This document shows, in pieces, positions 8,680 through 21,009 of a stretch of DNA of 64,000 nucleotides. A program made the translations under genes and the position numbers. Source of the DNA: Halichoerus grypus (taxonomy: Eukaryota; Chordata; Mammalia; Carnivora; Phocidae); assembly GCF_964656455.1 (NCBI RefSeq), contig NC_135719.1, positions 79,021,562-79,085,561 on the forward strand, given 5' to 3'. Position 1 is the first letter of the stretch, and each line of letters begins with the position of its first letter. The notes below the pieces were generated by a model, which saw nothing but the letters and a program-made list of their open reading frames with translations, was not told the DNA's origin and did no database searches.

Positions 8680-10988
8680 TCACTCCCAGGACAGAAAGTA
8701 CACGTTGCCCAGTGTGTCTCCCACTGCAAGCTGCAGCGCAGAGTCGGGGCCCAGCCAAGGTTCCAGGCAGCTGACAGCCGCCTCGCATTGGAACAGACCC
8801 AGCTACAATGGGGAACGAGAGACAGCGAGATGAGGGCTACAAGCCTAGGGCGTCCTTACTCACTTGTTTTTCTCTCGCAGCGATGCCTTTTATTTAGAAA
8901 CAGGTTAGTTGCGCATGACAGCAAGGATAGGAGAAAACAGAATTTTGCTCTTTTGTACTTTCTTTGCCCAAGTTTGCTCTCTGTGGAATCCCTTTAGCCC
9001 TCCTTACACACGTACACACTTACCAGCTGCATACTGGGTCTCTCCCACAGCTTAACATCTCTGTCCTTTGAAGCTGTCACCAGCAATCCAGGCAGCACAT
9101 GGAGGGCTGTGACAGAGCCCGAGTGAATCTTGGAGGGGAAGGAGAAGGGATGTGGTGAGCTTTCAGTGGGCCCTCCTCGGTCGAGGAAGCATCCACCTGT
9201 CAGACCGAGAGCCTCCTCCCCTCTGTTTGTGACCCATCCCTCCAACTCACCTTCCTGCGCTGCTGAGTCGCCAGCCGTGGGGGTGGGGACCAGCTACCTG
9301 TGCTTCTGTCATTCACAGATGAGGCTGTCTCTGGAGTTGGGGTTTCAGGCATTTCTGTTTTCTGCCAGAGGTTGCCTGTCTCCCATTCTCTTTCAGGGGT
9401 ACACTTGGCGAGTTTCCATAGCATCCCATCAGAGCTGGCACACAAAAACGAGGACTCTGCCATTTCAAGCACAGAGCTTAGAGCTGGGTCTCCGGCTTCA
9501 AAGGACCCACCATTCCCTACAAGGCATCTCCAGACTCTGTAGGTCCTCCTATCCCACTCACCAGATTCCGGTTTGGCCTGGGTTACCAACACGAAGGTCC
9601 CAGTAGGATTCTCCAAGTCCAGCTGAAACTCAAGGTTCTCCTCAAAGTCCCCTGACTCCTTCTGCCTCTACGAAAGAGTGGCCCATTCTGTTTAGCCTCC
9701 TCATAGCACCTGACCCTACCCAGCCAAAGCAACAGTTTTCGGCTCTCAGCTGTTCAATTTCTTAACTGTAATTTAGACACAGTAAAGAGTATGAATCTTT
9801 TTTTTTTTAAGATTTTATTTATTTATTGTCAGAGAGAGAGAGATTGAGAAAGCACACAAGCGGGGGGAGTGGCAGGCAGAGGGAAAAACAGGCTCCCCGC
9901 CGAGCAAGGAGCCCAGGACTCGATCCTGGGATCCTGGGATCATGACCAGAGCCAAAGGCAGACGCTTAACCCACTGAGCCAGCCAGGCATCCCTAAGTGC
10001 ACGCATCTTAAATGTACATCTCAAGGAACTTTTCCATATGTATACATCCATGCAATCACTGCCCAGGTCAACATGTAGAACATTTCCATCACCCTAGAAA
10101 AATGCCTTCATGACCCTTCCCGGTCAATACCAGAGCACCCCCACCCCCAGGGCTAACAATATTCTGAGTTCTGTCACCATAAATTAGCTCTGCTTGTTCT
10201 TTAACTTTATTTGAATGAAATCATATAGTATGTACTCTTTTGTGTCTGGCTTCTTTCACCCAACGTAACACCTACGAGATGTGTCTGTATTGTTCCAGAC
10301 ACTAGTACTCGCAGTGGCAAGACAAGAGAGACATGAGAAAAAATGCAATTAAGAAAACTCCTATGTTGATGGTTTCCCATGATTTTTTTTAAACACTGGA
10401 ATCCTTTTTTGTATCAATAAAATCTTATAGGGAAGCTGAAACCCGCTATAGAATGCTCTTAAGTAGAGCTGCTCCGGTTGACGGAAGAGAAAGGAATTTG
10501 GAACCAGTGCCCTTCCCTTCCTCTTATCCTCAATCACGGCCCCAGGGTTTTAAAAGTATTGGCCCTGGACAAATGTTTTAACACACACTCACATAGGACT
10601 TACTAAGAAAAAAAGGCCTCCAGGTTCCGCTGGCTGCAGGACAAACACACCATAGTCTTGATGGGTGGACAATAACATAGCACATTCTGAATAGTGGCTG
10701 CTCCTGGTTTACAAGAAAGAAAGAGGCTGAACGTGTGAACATCTCTCTGTAAGACCCCAGTGTTTTGTTCTAAGTTAGACCCAAGTTCATAACCCACTTT
10801 GCCTTTTTCTGTAGCCTGAGAGGAAACAGCTTTTTGAATCCTACCAGATTACAGAAGGAGCATCCCCTGGCTTCATGCACTGTAACTGCAAACCCGCATC
10901 GGCCAAGAGGAGGGAGTGACCGTCTGGAGCCAGGGCCACACCTGTCAGGAAGCCTAAGTCCTCCCACAGAACTCGGTTCAGGTGAAGA
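8680..10988 (-). CDS. TEP1: TEP1 exons 50-55: C-terminal WD40 end
   Basis: Exons on minus, 5' to 3': 10845-10988, 10604-10703, 9562-9667, 9251-9456, 9024-9128, 8680-8802 (TGA at 8680). Recognisable segments are LHLNRVLWEDLGFLTGVALA, STHQDYGVFVLQPAEPG, RQKESGDFEENLEFQLDLEN, ESSFLCASSDGMLWKLAKC, IHSGSVTALHVLPGLLVTAS and KDRDVKLWERPSMQL. The protein finishes DTLGNVYFLSWE. These are the last blades of the WD40 region (about residues 2400-2659). Exon 53 has a second, in-frame acceptor at 9516 that would add 20 residues; the human-like splice is at 9456. The last two exons are the live members of a duplicated pair whose dead partners lie at 4735-5305. Confidence 0.9.
9798..9993 (-). mobile_element. 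CAN SINE, antisense
   Basis: T run, AAGATTTTATTTATTTATTG, AG-rich middle and complementary head (GAGCCAGCCAGGCATCCC). It lies in the TEP1 intron between exons 51 and 52. Confidence 0.9.
10050..10330. repeat. Old LINE-like 3' segment
   Basis: Phrases such as TAGTATGTACTCTTTTGTGT and GGCTTCTTTCACCCAACGTA are typical of old mammalian L1 3' ends. The subfamily was not determined. Intronic in TEP1. Confidence 0.45.
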
Positions 10989-11289
10989 CTGCAACTCACA
11001 AAAGGTACAGGGACAAAGAAAGATCCTATTTTAGTCCGCCTCTCTCAGGCTCCTCGGCTCCCCATGAATTCCTCAGGAGCGAAGTACAGAACACAATCAA
11101 TGACCTTCCCTACAAATTCTCTTCCTCTTTCTGTTTTTCTTGTATCAGTATTCATTATCACCATCCCCTTACCTGCTCAAAAGAGGAATCTCTAACCTTC
11201 TTGTCTTTTCCTTCCCTCCTGACCTCCAACTGATCAATAAGCACTGTGGATTCTACTTGCCAACACACGCCGAAATCTCTATCCCTCCT

Positions 11290-11910
11290 TCTCATCTCCC
11301 TGCCTGGCTCGGGGCCCACACTATGTCTTCCCTGGACTAGAGCAACGCTATGAAGGTGGTCTCCCTGCCTCTAATTCTCTCTACTACTGTCCATTTTCCA
11401 TACTGCCACTGGAGTCCTCTTCCTAAACTGCAGATAATTATTCTCAAAATCCTTAGCACTATGCCCTCTGCAGCCTGCCCCCAGTTTATCTTTTCAATCC
11501 AATTCCCCCACCCCCCTGCCCCCACTCTCACCAAGAACCCAACTACTCAGCTGTGCCCAGAATATACCATGCATTCTCATGCCTCCTTGCCTTTGGTTAA
11601 TACCACCTCCTCTTCCTGAAACACCATTCCCTTCCCTTATGGGTCCAGAAAAGTCCTACTCATCCTTAAAGCCCAACCTCAAATAGCAACTCTTTTTATA
11701 AATTTCTCAAATTCTGAGAGTTATATAGACCTCTCTCTTCATTACAGCACTAACCACTCTGCTGATTGCTGGTGGTTTACTTAAGTGCATATTCCTCTAC
11801 CGTGCTTCCTAAATTAAAAGGTAATTTCAATCTGGTTCACACAGCCTGGCTCAGAGCTTAGCATAAAGTAAGCACTTGATAATTATTATTTAAATTGACA
11901 TGATGGGGAG
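11290..11910. repeat. L2/MIR-type old repeat in TEP1 intron
   Basis: Long CT-rich ancient repeat with CCTACTCATCCTTAAAGCCC and CTGGCTCAGAGCTTAGCATA, as in the 3' end of L2 LINEs. It fills most of the intron between exons 49 and 50. No coding signal seen. Confidence 0.6.
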
Positions 11911-12055
11911 CCAAAAACAATTTCCCAAGGACTTTTTCCCACTTAACTAACATCCTATTGACCTAGTTCAGAAGTAGAGGTGGGGTGATTTGCACAAAAT
12001 CCCGGGTATAAGGAGACCATCGACGTATCACATTAACCCAGCTGCCCCATCTCAC

Positions 12056-15000
12056 CTGAAATTTCCGGGTGTCGAACCCTCCTGCAGTTCCACTTGCCAC
12101 TCGCTGATCTTTTCATCAGCGCTGAGAACAATCAAGGTGTGTGCCGAGTACCACACCAGAGCACTGATGTGGCCCGGAGCCTTGTGAGCATAACAAGTCC
12201 GTCTCAGTCTTCCTGAGGAGCCAGGCTTAACCCTCTTTCCCTTCCCAGCCATCTATGCACATACCAGTCCATGCACAGCTGGGGCAGAAGTCACACAGAC
12301 AAGCACCGAGGTTGCCCCAACTCACCTGTGCTGTGGCCACAGCCTTAGCTTTGTGCCACAGGGTTAGTTCCCCAGTTCGATTCCCAGACGCTGCCACGGA
12401 ACCATCTGGGGCCCATGCCACAGCGGTGATGGCTGCAGGACTCCTGGGCGTGTATGTGTCATCTGGAGAAGGAAGGAAGTGATGCATTAGAAGCTGGACC
12501 ACCGCTGGGACATGAGAGGAGATATCAGGCCACCCTTGACCTTCATGGCCCCACTAACACAGCCCTCTTTCATACGCTGCCTCTCTCCATGCCTCACGCA
12601 CCTGCTTCCTCAGGGACCTGCCAGAGCCGTACGGAACCATCCTCTGAGGCGGTCAACAGGACGCCTGAGGTCTCTGAAACTGCAGCTGCACTGATTGGGC
12701 CACTGTGTCCCAGGAGGGTGTGTGTTTGAAACACCTAGGAGGAGAGGATGGAGGTGGGACAGCAGGGGGGTCAATGCCACAGGAAGCTGTCCCGCTCTGC
12801 CCTCTCCACTCCGTCCACCCCAGTCCTTTCAGGGAACTCACCAAGAGTGGATGCCACAACCGTGCAGCCCCATCCAGGCCAACAGTCACCACCAGAAGCT
12901 CTGACCCAGGCTGCCCAGCTGATAAGGCACAGAGATGAAGTCAGAAGAAGGGGAGAAGCGGGGGGTGGGGGGTGGGGGAGAAGGGAAGAAAAGGGAGCTG
13001 ACGTTTCCCTACCTGCCCGGGGCTCCAGGGCAGCTGCACAGTGGCTGATAGGTCCCGAGTGAGCAGGGATGCTCGTCAGCTCCACGCCCTGATGGTCCCA
13101 CACTTTCAAGGTCCCATCTCGGCCCACAGACACCACATGTTCTTCCTGCCCCAGAGCACGGGATCAGAGCAAAGTCGCACTGAGCAGGACGTGGGGAGTA
13201 TGACTCCTACCACTGAGGTGAGGGCTGAGCACTAAAGGCTTAGGAGATGTCCAAGAGTGCGGAGAACCCGGGGACACAGGCTGGGTGGCTCAGGACTGTA
13301 ATCCTGCACGAGGTCCGGATACCGAGCTGCCCTCTCCCTCCCCTCGCTCCAACCCTCCGTCTCAATACCCTCATCCTGCTCTAATGCAGGCCCCGGCATC
13401 TCATTCTTTATACTTCTTTTGCCTTTGAGATTAGATACCCAATGCACCCAGGGTCCCAAAGCCTCCTCAGCCCTCGCAGGGCCCCCAGTGAGCTCTGCAC
13501 CGCCTCCTCACCACGGCCACCACGGCGCTCACGGCACTCTGATGACCTAGGAACTGGCCAAGCTGCTGTTGCCGTTCTGGGTCCCACAGCCCCACAGAGC
13601 CGTCACTGGAACAGGAGACCTGCACAGTCAGAGGTTAGAGGAGCGGGATTATCAGCAGGCCTCCAGCATTTCTGTAGGTTTATAATGTGGGCGGGCGGGG
13701 TGGGCGCATTAAGGCTTGTGATTAAGAACATAGACTGTCCTGGGTTCAAATCCTAGCTCCACCATTCTTTACTTTATGACCTGCGGCAAGTTCATCTCTC
13801 TGCGCCTTATAAGGATTCTCATCCAGTCAATGAGGATAATAACAGTGTAGCTATTTGATGTGGGGCTGGCGCACCTACAGGAAGGACTGCCTGGTACATA
13901 TGAGCACTGCATAAAGAGTGGCTATTGTCCTTGTTACTAACATACTGTCAGTCAACAAACCCAGACAAAGGTGAACAGTCTGCAATGCCAAGGAAAGATC
14001 CGGCTGCCGAGAAGGCAGGGGTAGAGAGCAGACTATGACAACTCTAGTCAACTGATTCTCACTCCTTTCTCATCTCTTCTTAAGAATGCAGGGACTGGGC
14101 GCTTGGGTGGCTCAGACGGTTAAGCGTCTGCCTTCGGCTCAGGTCATGATCCCAGGGTCCTGGGATCGAGCCCTGCATCGGGCTCCCTGCTCTGCAGGAA
14201 GCCTGCTTCTCCCTCTCCCACTCCCCCTGCTTGTGTTCCCTCTCTTGCTGTGTCTCTCTCTGTTAAATAAATAAATAAAATCTTTAAAAAAAAAAGAAGT
14301 GTGGGGACTCTGCACTGGAAAACTAGGCTTCACCAACCTTGAGTGCATAATTTGAGGGTTTTTTTTTTTTTGCCTTAGGACCAAAGAAATCACAGCAGTA
14401 GCCTTAACTGCAGAGGGCGCCCTAAACCATTGGGGAGACACTTCTGTATTCTTGTTAAGAGTGTGGGCTTTCTTATGTTTAGTGCTTCAGCCTCATCACT
14501 TACATGACCTTGGAAATGTTCTTTAATCTATCTGGGCTCAAGATCCTTGTCTGTGAAATAGAGATAGTAGTAGCGTCTGCCTTACAGGGAGTTGTAAAGA
14601 CTAAATGAGGCAAGACATATGACGAGCTCACTTCAATGCCTGGCACGTACTAAGTGCTCAATATATGTCAGCTATTACTATTATTATAAATGGGTGTCAG
14701 AAACAAGATGACATGGGCAGCGTGGTCCTCCCCCAGGAACCCTGCTGAGCTCTGCCCACCCCCACCCCTTCCCTTACCAGTAGGTTGTCTTTGGTCCAGG
14801 CACAGCCAGTGACCCAGTCACGGTGACAGGCAGAGAAGGAGCAAATCAGAACAGGGGCTTTGGGCATCCGCACATCCCAGCAGAAGAGATTCTGGATAGG
14901 TCCCAAGAGACGGAGCAATCAGGACCATAGGAGGGAGGCAGGAACATCAGGGCCATTTCCGGCAAGAAATTTTAAGGGAAAAGGGAGTATCAAGGAAGGG

Positions 15001-18000
15001 ATGGTGGACGGAAGCAGCTTAGGAGGTGTGGCAAAGCAACATGCCTCAGGAGCCGTGGGAAATGGACTGTTGAGGAATCCAGGACCCGGAGGGGCTGTGG
15101 GCTCAAGGTGGGAGGACCCCCGTGGCTCACCCGGTCCCTGCCCCCAGTGGCCAGCCTGCGTCCATCGGTGCTGAAGCTACAGCAGCTTACGGGAGCCTCA
15201 TGTTCCCGGAGCTCAGTGCCACAGGGAAAGTCTTCTGCTGTCTGTGCCAGCGTCAGCAACTGCCTTGACCAGAGGCGCACTGTGAAATCTTCTGCATTGG
15301 GAAGAGGGAGAAAGGAAGAGCCCCTGAAAGAGGAAGTGAGACGGGACCCCAAGGACAAAGGCAATCACGGGTGAGCATGATATTCGACGACAGTGAGTCA
15401 CAGGCTGCAGACAGTCTGAGTGACAAGGGTCAGTCATCATATGAGGTCTCAGGACAGGGACACTAGGCACTCCCAGCTCTGGCTCTTCAGCTGTCTAACT
15501 CCCTGCTACACCTCCAGACCCTCCCCTTCTCAAGTGACCACTATCACTTGGACCAAGTCTCCTACCTAGAGAGGACTAAGACCACTCTGCATTTTCACCT
15601 CAACATCTCTCTCCTCCTCGTAAGGGAAACCCAGCCCTATACACAGCAAAGTCTCCCCCTGGGCAGAAACTCAGAGGATTACAAGGATTACAAAGAGGTC
15701 CCCGAATCAGGGTTTGGAAACAAGAAGAAACAGTCCAGACTGATGATGCAAGAGAAATGCATTTAAAAGCACTTTGAAAGTTGTAAAAATAATTACGTGT
15801 GTTTCCTGTACACATACACATACAAATGGAGGAAAGGTATGAGCATATTTAAAAGGAAGCTGCCCACTGCCCAACAGTACCTGAGGCAGAAGCCAAGAGT
15901 TCTTTGGAGGTGGCCAGTCCCAACACGGGCTTCTGGTATCTGGACAAGAGCCAGAGGGACTGAAGGGAACTCTCCTGGAGAGCCCAGCCTCGCAGGGACC
16001 CGTCTTCTGCACCGCTCACCAACACCTTAGGGCTTAGCCAGACCAGTGCAGACACTGCTACATCTAGTGCTTGACGCTGAGCCCCCTGGGGACCTAGGGC
16101 ATGTGGAAAAACCAAAGAGTGAGACACGTGGAAAGGGAGTTCAGGGTGGGGAGGCTCTTTCCAAAGGCTCGAACACCCCATCCCCTCTCCAGTACCTGAA
16201 GTGATTTTGTAGATCCTGATGCCATCTGCTCGGTACCCAACGGCCACCCGATCACCATCTGGGCTGAGAGCCACAGAGAGGGCAGGAGAGAGAGAAAGGG
16301 AACCTAGGCACCCCCGGGGCCGACCTAGAGATCCAGACCACACCTGAACCTGAGGGCCAAGAACAGGACTTAAAGACATACCACTTCCACCCCCAGAGTG
16401 ATAGCCACCCCCATTAAAGTCCTCCTCCCCCCTAAAGTCCTTGCCTCTCTTCTCCTGAGGGCGGCCCATGCATACACCGCACCCCTCTCCCTGCAGCTTG
16501 CACCAGCGAAGCTCCTCCACAGTCTCCCCCACAAAGGCTCCACCCTCACCCAAATAGGCCTTTCCTCCCCCCTCCTCCTAACCCACCACCAGCACTCTGC
16601 CACCGGACCTTGCCATCCTGTCCAGCCGTCAGGAACTGGCGCCCAGCGCGCAGGAACCCGGCAGCAGCCACACTGCCATGGTGGGCAGGGAAGGCAGCTA
16701 GCCGTGCCCCCTCGAGCCAGGACCACAGCTCCACCATGCTGTCCAGCCGACCCACAGCCACAACCCGCCCAGGCACACTGAACGCCAAGGTACAGACAGA
16801 GGCCCCTGGGGCTCCCAGTTCCTACACGAGGAAGTAGAAATGGAACGTGAGGACCTACTCTCAACACAAACCCAAAGTGAAACACCGTGGACATCCGTCA
16901 TCCCATATCTTCCGCTCCCACCCTCTTGGGCTTCCTCCCCCAGGGCGACACAGGACCTTCTCACCTTGGTAGCTTTAAGCCCATCCACATGGAAGAAGCT
17001 AAAGCTGCCAGCCCAGCTGCCTACAGCTATGACCTGCCCCTCTGGGTGGAAAGCAACGCAGTTCAGGGGCCGGGGACACGTGTGCTGGAAGGCCAGCTGC
17101 CCACGGACTGTGTCCCATAGCTGCAGGAGAGAGGAGAGACAGATGCCTGACTTCTCAGTCCCGGAGGCCACCTTGTCCAGTCCCCTGCCCTCAGCAGGAA
17201 AGGCCTTCCCCAGGCCAAGCAGTCAGCAACTCTGCCACACGAAGAGAACAACTTCACGGGGCTGACTTGGCATTTAGGGCCACTTTGACTACCACTGCCC
17301 CTTGGTCATTACCTTTAGGCATCCCCCTAGGCACACGGTGGCCAGCAGCCGACCATCTGGGCTTAGGCAGCAGCCGGTGATTTGGAACTGGTGAGCACTG
17401 GTCTGGAGCACCCTATCCCAGGGAGACAAAGTTAGGCTTCTGCGACCCCCTGACCTCCCACCTCTTTCCCCTGCCCCGGGGGACTCCCGACAAGCAGGGA
17501 AGGCCCTCACTCCAAGACATGGGGGAGGGGCCCCTTACCGACAACCTTGCTGCAGGTCCCAGAGCTCCAGAAGCCCGTCAAAGGCAGTAAGAAAGAGGGC
17601 CCTGTCCGAGAGGAATGAGCAAGAGGAGACCCCATCGCAGCCGCTCACCAAAGACTTCTCCTCCTATGAGAACGAGCAGGGAAGCATGCTCAGGACATTC
17701 CCCTGACCCCCAGTGTCCAGCTACTTCAAGCTCCAACCAAAAAGGAGGCCAAGGCAAGACGGGCTGGAGAAAGGGTGGCCCTCTGGTCCCACATCAGGAG
17801 CACTTATTAAAAGTGAAAAGCTTTGCACCCCACTCCAGATGTAGGCCAAGCCTTGGTTCGAGTGGGGCCACATCTTCTCCCCTATGCCTAAGCTCATATG
17901 CATCCTCAAGTCACAGAAGATTCTGATGGGGCTGTATGTATGCATGCATATATACATGGCGGTAGGGGGTGATATGGGTGGGAGGCAGAGAGAGGGAGTG

Positions 18001-18643
18001 GCTGTGGCTGTGGGACCCACCTCTCCAGCCTAATCTGCTGTTACCTTCCCTGAAGCATCCTCTGCTGCAATCATTCCCAGTAATTTCCTGGAAACATTCT
18101 CCCCTCTGCCGTTCACTCAACTGGAATGCATGCCCTTGCCTATCCCATGTTCTCCTGGAAGTACCCAATGCACTCAGCTCTTGTCTCCGTCACATGGCTA
18201 TGTTTTGGTTCCTTTTCACCTTGTATGTCATATCTTTCAACAAAGCTGACCACTTGGTGGGCAAAGATGAAGTCCTAGCCCTGTGTTCCTTGCAATGCTG
18301 AATACAGTACAGCCTTAGTACAGCCTTGAATGGAAGGTGTGCAGCAAATAATTTGGAAGGCGTGATTGACTTAATACCAAGCCTTTGATCTGATGTGAGG
18401 GAAATACAAGTTGCTGAATCAAACAGGGTGACAACAGGTGGGGCTGGCTTGCTAAGGTCTTCAGGGCAGTCTGTGAGGCTTTTTCTGGAGGCAAACTCTG
18501 CCCACCTTGAGTGTCCTACCTGCCAGGTTCTCAGGTCCAACAGGTAAACCATCCCATTGGCAGTGCCCACAGCAGCTCTTTGCCCACTGGGGGAGAGGGC
18601 CACCGCTGTGGGGGATGAGGAAACTGCCAGAGACAGGCTGGAG
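12056..18643 (-). CDS. TEP1: TEP1 exons 35-49: WD40 propellers
   Basis: Exons, 5' to 3': 18520-18643, 17539-17663, 17313-17412, 16965-17120, 16609-16821, 16196-16349, 15881-16093, 15131-15291, 14778-14891, 13512-13619, 13013-13145, 12842-12918, 12602-12734, 12326-12462, 12056-12180 (about residues 1708-2400). WD40 blades are obvious: GTANGMVYLLDLRTWQ, LSPDGRLLATVCLGG, FHPEGQVIAVGSWAG, LSPDGDRVAVGYRADGIRIY, VLVSGAEDGSLRGWAL, LASAS|EDFTVRLW, DGSVGLWDPE, VVSVGRDGTLKVWD, LLTASEDGSVRLWQVP and WAPDGSVAASGNRTGELTLW. These blades are expected to scaffold the vault and telomerase complexes. Introns are short, and several ORFs run through them without being real extensions. Confidence 0.93.
13680..13925 (+). 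repeat. MIR SINE
   Basis: The MIR core is visible (TGGGTTCAAATCCTAGCTCC, ATGACCTGCGGCAAGTTCAT). It lies in the intron between TEP1 exons 43 and 44. Confidence 0.75.
14097..14295 (+). mobile_element. CAN SINE, sense
   Basis: Full element with head GGCGCTTGGGTGGCTCAG and tail AAATAAATAAAATCTTT. The flanks AGAATGCAGGGACT and AGAAGTGTGGGGACT look like a diverged duplication. Confidence 0.92.
14450..14690 (+). repeat. MIR SINE
   Basis: MIR signatures: CATGACCTTGGAAATGTTCT, CAATGCCTGGCACGTACTAA. Intronic in TEP1. Confidence 0.75.
17815..18290. repeat. Old MER5-like and L2-like repeats
   Basis: The stretch near 17795-17850 (CATCAGGAGCACTTATTAAA) resembles MER5-type hAT elements. 18030-18290 resembles an L2 3' end. 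Both lie in the intron between TEP1 exons 35 and 36. Confidence 0.4.
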
Positions 18644-18840
18644 CTAGAGAAAGAATAGGAAGAAAGGAAGGAAATGAGGAATTCAGGGAAGGAAGGGAAC
18701 GGAAATTCACATTTGCATTCCTGTGCCTGAATCCCCCTCTCTTGATGGGGACTCTGGTCTGTCTTTTCTTCTCCACTTTCAGAAAGGGCTGTAGCTTGCT
18801 CTCTGGCGGGCTTACCAGCATCCGGGGCCATGGGCCTTAC

Positions 18841-21009
18841 CTCTGCTGGCCCTCCACGGTGTGGGGTTTATTCAGCCATCGTAGCGTGAGCTGGAGGCGC
18901 CATCGCCGGGAAAGCTGTGGGGCCTGGAGGCAAACAGGCGAGTCCAGGGGCTGGTTGGCTGCCTGCTGGGGCAGGAGCAGGGGGTACTGGCTGAGGACTG
19001 GAGCCTGCTGCCTCAGGAACGTGTGAAACACAGCAGTGTCGGCCTCAGGAAGACTTTGTCTGTCTGCAGGGACTGAGGAAGCTGTGGAAAAGATGCAGAG
19101 CATCACTGGGGAGCCAGCCTGGACCCCCATTAACCCCAAGACCGAATACAGTCATATGATGTGTCTAAAATGTTAAGTCTTGAGGCCTTCTGGCCCTACT
19201 TCAGGAACACCTGTTAAAAGTACAAAGCTTTAGGCCCCACTCTGGACCTAGGGAACCAGAATCTGGGGACCCAGAGATCTGCAATTTGAACAACGTTCCC
19301 AGGTAATTTTATGCCTGTGAGAACCTTTGGTCTAAGAGATCTGGGCAGAAGGTCCCCCTGAAAATCACCTGCTTACCCTCTTGGCATTTTCAGCCTGGAA
19401 CAGAAATTTAACTGTTCTTTGCGTTATACCTCCTGCCCCACCCCCAGCACACCCCCCGTGAACACACCCAGGAGGCCAATATCTCAGAGAAGCCACTGAC
19501 TTATCTCACCATAGAGGGCATGGGCCTCCAGGAGCCGAGAGAGCAGACCCAGTTCCAGGTGTGCGGCCACCACATGGAGGTTGGTAAGGAATTTTGCAAG
19601 AAGGCCATGGTTCCCGCTCTGGAGCTGGGAAGGTCAGATTGGACTCATTAGGATGTGAAGAGGCAGGTGAGAAGGAAGAGTCTAGTTCTAGGCCCTGCCT
19701 GTGCAGCCAGGACCTCGACCTAGGAGCTGGGACAAAGGACCTGGAGGAAGAGGGCAGGAAAACTGGACGGAGAAAGGTAGAGAGGGGTCATGGCAGTGGT
19801 GACGGTGGTGGTGGTCAAGGGGGATTGGGGTCTCAGAATAGTCAAAGCAGTTGCTTGGGAGAAGGTGCCTATGGGATCTCGAGACTAACCAGGTGGTAAG
19901 GCAGATCTGCCAGAGCCTCAGGTAGGCAACTTCGGAAGGTGCCTGAGGCATCAGGGTCACAAGTCTTCCAGAGTTGAGCTGCAGGTGTGGGTCACAGAAC
20001 AGACATTAAGATGGGCTCAGCCCTAAAGCATCTCCAAAGATCGCATGCCACAGGTCACAGCAAAAGCCATCCACACACTGGGGTGGCAGGTAAGAGGGCC
20101 AGCCGAATGGGAGCACCAGTGGGTGGCCCTGGCCTCCAGGTGTAGGCCCCACTCTCAGTGCCCCGGGGCCGGTTCGGGCCAGTTCGGGCTACAGTCACCT
20201 GCAACGAGGATGTGTGCCGTCTTCTCCAGCCCCGGCCTCTTCCCATATCGGCATTTAGCTGCTGTCCTCAGGGGCCCGGCAGGGAGGCAGAGCCGGGCAC
20301 CAGCACGCTCCAGGGGGCCCTCCCCTAGCAGACTGTCCTCATGTGAGGGAGAGAGGGCAGGCAGGAGGGCAGAAGGCCTGTCAGTGAGCACCGGGCCTAG
20401 CTGTGGGCTCCCACGCCCACCCACAGAGTGGTAAACTGAGTGGCAGCCCATTCGGGTCCCGGGGGCTACACCCAGGGAAGGATGGGATGAAGAAAGGATC
20501 ACATGGGGCCCTGGCTCAAAGATGGGAAGGCACAGGGGGTCGGTGGGAGCTCAGCTGGGGGCACCTGTACCTGCGCAGACTCTGGACGAGGTAGGCAAAC
20601 GGGCCCATGGGGTAGGGGTCCCCACTGTTACCAGCTGCCACTGCTTCTTCCCAGCTCTTGGACCCCCTGGGAAGTATCCGCCATGCACTCAGCACACCGT
20701 GCAGCTGGTCCACAGTCAGACCTGAAAACCCCAGCTCTCTGAGGCTCTCACCAAACCACACAGCATACCCCTCCCATGACACCTGGTCCTCCTCACGCCA
20801 CTCACTGAGACCCCAAATGAGCCAATGTCATCGAACCCCTGCGCTCTCAGTCTCCCATCCCACCCCAACCACTGACCACTACGTGTGGCTTCAAGGGTGG
20901 CCAAGGCTTGGGGAAGGACATCGGGGCCATGCTCTTGCTCCAGGGTGCCCAGGATGTGCTGCAGCAGCAGGGGGACAGTGGCAGGCAGGGTCCGGAGTGT
21001 CTCAGACAC
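18841..21009 (-). CDS. TEP1: TEP1 exons 29-34: region after NACHT
   Basis: Exons: 20877-21009, 20571-20721, 20199-20332, 19890-19978, 19510-19624, 18841-19081 (about residues 1421-1707). Recognisable parts are VSETLRTLPATVPLLLQHIL, LTVDQLHGVLSAWRILPRG, SWEEAVAAGNSGDPYPMGP, GARLCLPAGPLRTAAKC, LQSGNHGLLAKFLTNLHVVA and HTFLRQQAPVLSQYPLLLPQ. The leucine-rich helical character fits the winged-helix and helical segments that usually follow a NACHT ATPase before the WD40 sensor. Exon 29 ends at a GTCAGT donor. All phases close. Confidence 0.9.
19185..19370. repeat. MER5-like DNA transposon remnant
   Basis: GGAACACCTGTTAAAAGTAC, CCAGAATCTGGGGACCCAG and GAACCTTTGGTCTAAG resemble MER5-type nonautonomous hAT elements. 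It lies in the intron between TEP1 exons 33 and 34. Confidence 0.5.

Noticed and set aside
9660..9667. Alternative acceptor two bases apart at TEP1 exon 52 (TAG|AG|GCAG)
   Set aside because: Only the first AG keeps the frame with exon 51, which ends in phase 0 at TTCTTA. The result, FFL followed by RQKESG, also matches the human protein.
14086..14274. tRNA-like heads in the many SINEs
   Set aside because: They are tRNA-Lys-derived SINE promoters, not functional tRNA genes. The ORFs crossing these elements (such as [19 protein letters not shown] frames) are translations of SINE sequence.
15849..16553. 234-codon minus ORF taken as one exon
   Set aside because: It spans TEP1 exons 41 and 40 plus the open intron between them. 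Splice sites at 16093 and 16196 and the human protein order show that the middle is intron.
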